DNA of 36,072 nucleotides from Anaerolineae bacterium (lineage in GTDB: Bacteria > Chloroflexota > Anaerolineae > JACIWR01), in assembly GCA_024653325.1 (NCBI GenBank), contig JANLFX010000027.1:1-36072 (forward strand), in the 5' to 3' direction. Position 1 is the stretch's first letter; each line of letters opens with the position of its first letter. The position numbers and the translations under genes were made by a program. Positions 32,104 through 36,072 of the stretch are shown here, one piece after another. Under the pieces are notes generated by a model, which saw only the letters and a list, made by a program, of their open reading frames with translations, made no database searches and was not told where the DNA came from.

Positions 32104-32596
32104 CGTCTTTCCTCCTCCGGCACCATTGGATTTGGCGTTCCCTTCCCTCAAAGTCGAAAACCACCGCTCACCCCGGCAGTTATCTCGTCGGTTACGCTCC
32201 GAATTCAATTTCGCGCCCATCGTTCCTCTCCTCTCACCAAAGAGGCGCAGGCCCGGTGTCCCCTGCCGCGCCCAAAGCGCAGCACAGGCCATCAGGTCTG
32301 CGCCCGGTGATGTGTATCCTGTGTGATTGTGGGTTCAATACACGAGCGGACGAACGCCCGTTGGTTCGTCTCGGCGGGGGGTGTCGTGCGCCCGAGTCCT
32401 GCCCATAACCAGCTCATCGTTGCCCTCTGGCCTGTCTTTAATGTCGGCATTAATCACGCGGACTCAAGACACCCGGACAGCGGCGCGTCCCCCCTACCAG
32501 AAAACAAAAAAGAGATGCCCGCTCATTCTTTTTTGGCCATCTTTAATCTTGTGTTCCTGGTAACGTCCCTCGCTGCGGGTCTTTGACTCCAATTTT
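32104..32596 (-). promoter_or_regulatory. about 490-nt leader of the giant gene
   Basis: Non-coding as far as I can see, apart from the possible in-frame upstream start at 32220 (GGAGAGG 4 nt away). It includes a long imperfect hairpin at 32495-32562 (TACCAG...CTGGTA ends) containing the terminator-like GATGGCC...GGGCATC plus T-run, and a stem at 32349-32370 (GACGAAC/GTTCGTC). No known riboswitch class was recognised. Confidence 0.45.
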
Positions 32597-32656
32597 AATC
32601 TATCACAAATATGTTAGACAGGGGTTAGAAAGAGACTAAGGTTTGACTAATTCGTT
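32597..32656 (-). promoter_or_regulatory. candidate activator-dependent promoter of the giant gene with 11-bp direct repeats
   Basis: On the minus strand two perfect TCTAAC repeats (starting 32629 and 32618) follow two TTAGTC-type repeats in the same 11-bp phase. The last repeat starts exactly 16 nt before TAGATT (32602-32597), a -10-like hexamer. The geometry equals that at hsp20 (8900/8916). Confidence 0.55.
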
Positions 32657-32741
32657 GCGGGGATTGGGGGGTTGACCCGGCAAAGCAGCCGGAGTATTAA
32701 AGATGGACTGTTGATGCAGGGAGCTATTGCGTCGAGACAGT

Positions 32742-32906
32742 TACATTACTGGAGTCTGGCGAATTTTGAGCACCGCTATACATTTAGGCAGTTGTTTCAT
32801 TGCCACAAGATGTAGATTCGTAGTAGCGACTTCAGTCGCTCTTTTCCGCCTGCAGACGACTAAAGTCGTCACTACGAGCCCAAAACGCCAGAGTCCAGTA
32901 CATTAC
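32742..32906. mobile_element. MITE-like element, family B, copy 2
   Basis: Element 32750-32898 flanked by the perfect 8-bp duplication TACATTAC (32742-32749 and 32899-32906). The ends TGGAGTCTGGCG and CGCCAGAGTCCA are inverted repeats. It carries the inner hairpin CGTAGTAGCGACTTCAG...AAGTCGTCACTACG. Its interior is diverged from copies 1 and 3. Confidence 0.8.
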
Positions 32907-32912
32907 AAAAAT

Positions 32913-32940
32913 GCAGGGGCACAGCCGGCTGTGCCCCTGC
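32913..32940 (-). terminator. 28-bp perfect palindrome, probable terminator of alaS
   Basis: GCAGGGGCACAGCC joined to its exact complement, followed on the minus strand by ATTTTTG. Same family as 19435-19462. MITE copy 3 lies between it and alaS. Confidence 0.65.
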
Positions 32941-32957
32941 AAATTACACATCTCGGT

Positions 32958-33122
32958 ATATAGCCTGGAGTATGGCGAATTTCGAGGCGTCCACATCTTG
33001 GGATTAGCGACGGGGAGGGCACGAGATGTGGGGGTTCGTAGTAGCGGCTTCAGCCGCTTTTCGCCCTCTTGGACGGCTGAAGCCGTCACTATGAAGAAAA
33101 ACACCAATGTCCAATATAGCCT
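32958..33122. mobile_element. MITE-like element, family B, copy 3, abutting alaS
   Basis: Element at about 32966-33113 flanked by ATATAGCC (32958-32965 and 33114-33121; nine bases match if the next T is counted). Its sequence is the reverse complement of copy 1 with scattered changes. The right duplication touches the alaS stop codon (33122-33124). Confidence 0.85.
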
Positions 33123-35878
33123 TATTCGGCGGTGAAGCCCACCGCCTTGGCTACCAGGCCGGGCACCATACTGAGCGCCTCGTTCATCCGGCTCACGTCT
33201 CGCCCGCCCGCCTGGGCCAACGTCGGCTTGCCGCCACCACCTCCGCCCACTACCCGGGCAACGGCTTTGATCAGTTGCCCGGCGTGCAGACCGCGTTGGA
33301 TGAGATCGGGAGTAATGGCAGCCACGAAGTTGGGTTTCCCGGCCATCACCGCCCCCAGGACAATTACCCCCGAACCCATACGGTTGCGGAACCAGTCACT
33401 CATTTCGCGCAAGGTCTCGATGCTGGTCGCTTCCACCTGCGCGGCCAGCACGGGCACGCCATCCACGTCCCGCACCTGGGCGAGCAGAGCCTCGAAATCA
33501 CGCTGGGCGATCTTCCGCTGCAACTGTTCGATCTCTTTCTCGCGTTTTTGCAACTCGCCCAGCAGGCTCAACACTCGCCGGTCCACTTCATCTGGGCTGC
33601 AGTTCAGGTACGCCGCCGCCGCATCCAGGACGTGCAGTCGTGACTGGGCCAACCGCTGCGCAGCCCGCCCGGTCACCGCTTCAATGCGGCGCACACCGGC
33701 GCCCACGCTCGATTCCGAAATGATGCGGAACAACCCGATCTCACCGGTGCGGCTGACGTGGGTGCCGCCGCACAGCTCGTGGCTAAAAGGCTCGCCCGGC
33801 GCACCGATTTTGACCGTCCGCACTCGTTCGCCGTACTTCTCTCCGAAAAGGGCAATCGCCCCACTTTCCACGGCGGAACGGTAATCGGTGTGCACAATCT
33901 CCAGCGGGTAGTTGGCCAGAATGGCGTCGTTCACCGACCGCTCCACTGCGTCCAGTTCATCCTGGGTGAGCATGGCCGAGTGAGTGAAGTCAAAGCGCAA
34001 CCGGTCCGGAGCGACCAATGACCCGGCCTGTTGCACATGTTCGCCGAGAATGTAGCGCAGCTCGCTGTGCAACAGGTGAGTGGCCGTGTGGTTACGGGCA
34101 ATGTCCTGACGACGCTCGTAGTCCACCACTGCCCACACCTCATCGTCCACCCGGGGCGTGCCGGCCACCACTGTCCCCCGGTGCACAATCAACCCCGGCA
34201 ATGGCGCATAGGCCTCTTCCACTTCTATCTCCCAGCGGGGTTCGCTCTCTTCCCCGTGGTAATGGGCAATGAAACCGGTATCGCATACCTGGCCGCCGCT
34301 CTCTACGTAGAACGGGGTACTGGCCAGGACCACCTCCACCTCGTCGCCCTCCTTCGCCGCAGTAACGGCTTTTCCCTCTCTGAGCAAGGCAACCACCTGG
34401 GTATCCAGGTCCACTTTGCCATCGTACAGGTGCTGCACCCCCTCGGCGGCCAGTTTGCCCTTTTGCTTGAGCTCGTCCAACAAGCGGCTGTATACCTCCA
34501 TCTCCGATTCGGCCAGGGTCTCAAAGCGTTGTCCGGCACTGCTGATCAGGCGATGTTGCTCCATAGCCTGCCAGTACTCCTTTTCATCCACCGTAAACCC
34601 GTGCTCCGCCGCGATGTCCTTGGTCAAATCCAGGGGGAAACCGCGCTCAGACCACAGCAGGAAAGCCTTCTCACCAGGGATCACCGACTTGCCCGCGGCG
34701 GCCAGTTCGTCCATGATCTCATCCAGGAGAGCCAGGCCCGCGTCCAGGGTATGATAGAAGCGTTTCTCCTCCTGGGTGATGGTTTCCAGGATGAATTTCT
34801 GCCGGGCAGGCAGCTCGGTGAAGTGGGGCCCCATGAGCTGGATCACCACCTTAGCTATCTCAGCCAGGAATGGCTCCTGGAATCCGATTTTGCGCCCGAA
34901 GCGGGCCGCCCGGCGCAGGATCATGCGCAACACGTAATTGCGTCCCTCGTTGCCTGGCAGGACCCCGTCGCCGATGAGAAAAGTGATAGCCCGCCCGTGG
35001 TCGGCGATGACCCGGTAGGCGACGATGTTCTCTTCGCGTTCAGCATCATCATGGCCAGCCAATTCCTGGATGCGGTCCATAATGGGGGTGAAAAGATCGG
35101 TGGCGTAGTTGGAATCCACGCCCTGGAGTATGGCCACCAGCCGCTCAAAGCCGGCTCCGGTGTCCACGTGTTTGGCCGGTAGCGGCTCCAAATTGCCTGC
35201 CTCGTCGCGATTGTATTGGATGAACACCAGGTTCCACAGTTCGATGAACCGCCCGCACCCCTGGTTTACCCCGCAGACGTGACCCGGCACATCCTTCTTA
35301 TCGCAATATTCGGGCCCCCGGTCGTAATGAATCTCGCTGCACGGTCCGCACGGCCCCGTATCCCCCATTTCCCAGAAATTATCCTTGCGCCCAAAGAAAA
35401 GGATGTGCTCCGGATTGATGTCGGTCATCTCGCGCCACCAGTGGGCCGCTTCCTCGTCCGTTTCCAGCATACCTTGCTCATCCTTGAACACCGTAGCCCA
35501 CAGCCGTTCCTTGGGCAGGTGCCACACCCCGGTCAGGAGTTCCCAGGCCCAGGCGATGGCCTCTTTTTTGTAATAGTCGCCGAAACTCCAGTTGCCCAGC
35601 ATTTCAAATAAGGTGTGATGATAGGTATCACGTCCCACGTCGTCCAGGTCATTGTGCTTGCCGGACACGCGCATACATTTCTGGGTATCGGCTACCCGCG
35701 TGTATGGTCGTTTCTCCAGTCCCAGGAACACGTTTTTGAACTGGTTCATGCCCGCATTGGTGAAAAGCAGTGTGGGATCATCCTCCGGCACGAGGGAAGC
35801 GCTGGGCACGATGGTATGTCCCTTGCTGGCGAAAAAATCAAGAAAGCTTTGTCGTATCTCAGCACTTGTCATGGTCAT
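33122..35878 (-). CDS. alaS: alanyl-tRNA synthetase
   Basis: 918 residues, full length. The class II catalytic core spans ~1-240 (PTLLFTNAGMNQFK motif; HHTLFEMLGNWSFGDYYK). The tRNA-recognition helical domain follows, then the editing domain with HTATHLLH (597-604) and CGGTH (703-707), whose His/Cys set binds zinc and removes Ser or Gly from mischarged tRNA-Ala. A coiled coil leads to the C-Ala domain with the glycine loop GGGGGGKP near 880. It charges tRNA-Ala by its G3-U70 pair. The ATG at 35878 has AGGAG 8 nt upstream. It is transcribed from the promoter at 35924-35952 and is probably monocistronic. Confidence 0.97.
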   Translation of the reverse strand: MTMTSAEIRQSFLDFFASKGHTIVPSASLVPEDDPTLLFTNAGMNQFKNVFLGLEKRPYTRVADTQKCMRVSGKHNDLDDVGRDTYHHTLFEMLGNWSFGDYYKKEAIAWAWELLTGVWHLPKERLWATVFKDEQGMLETDEEAAHWWREMTDINPEHILFFGRKDNFWEMGDTGPCGPCSEIHYDRGPEYCDKKDVPGHVCGVNQGCGRFIELWNLVFIQYNRDEAGNLEPLPAKHVDTGAGFERLVAILQGVDSNYATDLFTPIMDRIQELAGHDDAEREENIVAYRVIADHGRAITFLIGDGVLPGNEGRNYVLRMILRRAARFGRKIGFQEPFLAEIAKVVIQLMGPHFTELPARQKFILETITQEEKRFYHTLDAGLALLDEIMDELAAAGKSVIPGEKAFLLWSERGFPLDLTKDIAAEHGFTVDEKEYWQAMEQHRLISSAGQRFETLAESEMEVYSRLLDELKQKGKLAAEGVQHLYDGKVDLDTQVVALLREGKAVTAAKEGDEVEVVLASTPFYVESGGQVCDTGFIAHYHGEESEPRWEIEVEEAYAPLPGLIVHRGTVVAGTPRVDDEVWAVVDYERRQDIARNHTATHLLHSELRYILGEHVQQAGSLVAPDRLRFDFTHSAMLTQDELDAVERSVNDAILANYPLEIVHTDYRSAVESGAIALFGEKYGERVRTVKIGAPGEPFSHELCGGTHVSRTGEIGLFRIISESSVGAGVRRIEAVTGRAAQRLAQSRLHVLDAAAAYLNCSPDEVDRRVLSLLGELQKREKEIEQLQRKIAQRDFEALLAQVRDVDGVPVLAAQVEATSIETLREMSDWFRNRMGSGVIVLGAVMAGKPNFVAAITPDLIQRGLHAGQLIKAVARVVGGGGGGKPTLAQAGGRDVSRMNEALSMVPGLVAKAVGFTAE

Positions 35879-35883
35879 CTTAC

Positions 35884-35901
35884 AGTCTCCTCTTCCAGAC
35901 T
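35884..35901 (-). promoter_or_regulatory. hairpin enclosing the alaS ribosome site
   Basis: On the minus strand AGTCT and AGACT pair over 5 bp with GGAAGAGG in the loop, next to the start codon. It may modulate translation initiation; the stem is short. Confidence 0.3.
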
Positions 35902-35923
35902 AAAAACACCCTGATAGGGGTGA

Positions 35924-35952
35924 ATTTTAGTTCAACTCAGACATAATGTCAA
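35924..35952 (-). promoter_or_regulatory. sigma-70 promoter of alaS
   Basis: On the minus strand a perfect TTGACA (35947-35952), a 17-nt spacer and TAAAAT (35924-35929). The leader is about 39 nt, too short for a T-box. Confidence 0.8.
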
Positions 35953-36009
35953 AACCTCTGACCAGCTACACCCTTGCAGATGCGAACCTGCAGGCGGGTG
36001 AGTGACTAT

Positions 36010-36072
36010 CTCGACAATGTTAGATTTGCCGTGCAGTGCCTACCTCACCCATCCCCACCCCGGCCCTCCCCT
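36010..36072. mobile_element. MITE-like element, family A, truncated by the window end
   Basis: From CTCGACAATGTTAGATT onward it is almost identical to 9525-9587 (differences such as GTG for GGG), then the window ends inside the pyrimidine-rich arm. Confidence 0.65.

Noticed and set aside
32104-32596. Cyclic-di-GMP or other known riboswitch in the giant-gene leader
   Set aside because: No GEMM-type core or other conserved motif was recognised; only generic hairpins.
35879-35952. T-box riboswitch upstream of alaS
   Set aside because: The predicted leader is about 39 nt and lacks a T-box sequence or specifier stem.

Overview
The window reads as chromosomal DNA of a Chloroflexota bacterium, probably Anaerolineae-like. 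It is GC-rich, has strong Shine-Dalgarno sites and consensus sigma-70 promoters, and is dense in intergenic palindromes. It carries two large GT39-type membrane glycosyltransferases, an FHA/winged-helix fusion, a CpXC protein and a giant DUF11-repeat surface protein with the motif YRIFLPLIMRN near its C-terminus, a style I associate with secreted Chloroflexota proteins. The order tuf-rpmG-trnW-secE-nusG-rplK-rplA-rplJ-rplL matches the Thermus/Chloroflexota arrangement. The taxonomic call is inference.

Layout. 1-4.7 kb: two GT39-like genes (minus) sharing a C-terminal beta-rich domain. 4.8-9.5 kb: FHA-winged-helix regulator (plus), CpXC protein (minus), GAF-PAS histidine kinase (minus) and a divergent Hsp20 gene (plus). 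9.5-13.7 kb: a short inverted-repeat element, the yceD(DUF177)-rpoD operon, and the archease-rtcB RNA-repair operon. 13.7-19.4 kb: a long translation/transcription operon on the minus strand. It starts at tandem sigma-70 promoters and runs tRNA-Thr(UGU), tRNA-Tyr, tRNA-Thr(GGU), tuf, rpmG, tRNA-Trp, secE, nusG, rplK, rplA, an L10 leader with attenuator, rplJ, rplL, then a terminator. 19.5-32.1 kb: one gene for a secreted protein of about 4205 residues, with about 25 DUF11 repeats. 32.1-33.1 kb: about 1 kb of non-coding DNA with its promoter and leader and two mobile hairpin elements. 33.1-35.9 kb: alaS with its own promoter. All four genes from alaS back to the tRNA cluster are on the minus strand.

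Most notable observations. (1) The tuf gene in the classical locus encodes a divergent EF-Tu: the G3 motif reads DCPS instead of DCPG, and many residues of the aminoacyl-tRNA pocket are replaced. (2) Two distant promoters, hsp20/histidine kinase and the giant surface protein, share arrays of 11-bp direct repeats (TCTAAY core) whose last repeat lies exactly 16 nt before a -10 box. This resembles a PhoB-type box and suggests a shared regulon. (3) A MITE-like family of about 148 bp is present three times, each copy flanked by an 8-9 bp target duplication. One copy sits between the L10-leader attenuator and rplJ, and another ends at the alaS stop codon. (4) The giant protein shows a higher-order tandem duplication with a 1509-bp offset.

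No rRNA, CRISPR array, prophage or transposase gene was seen.
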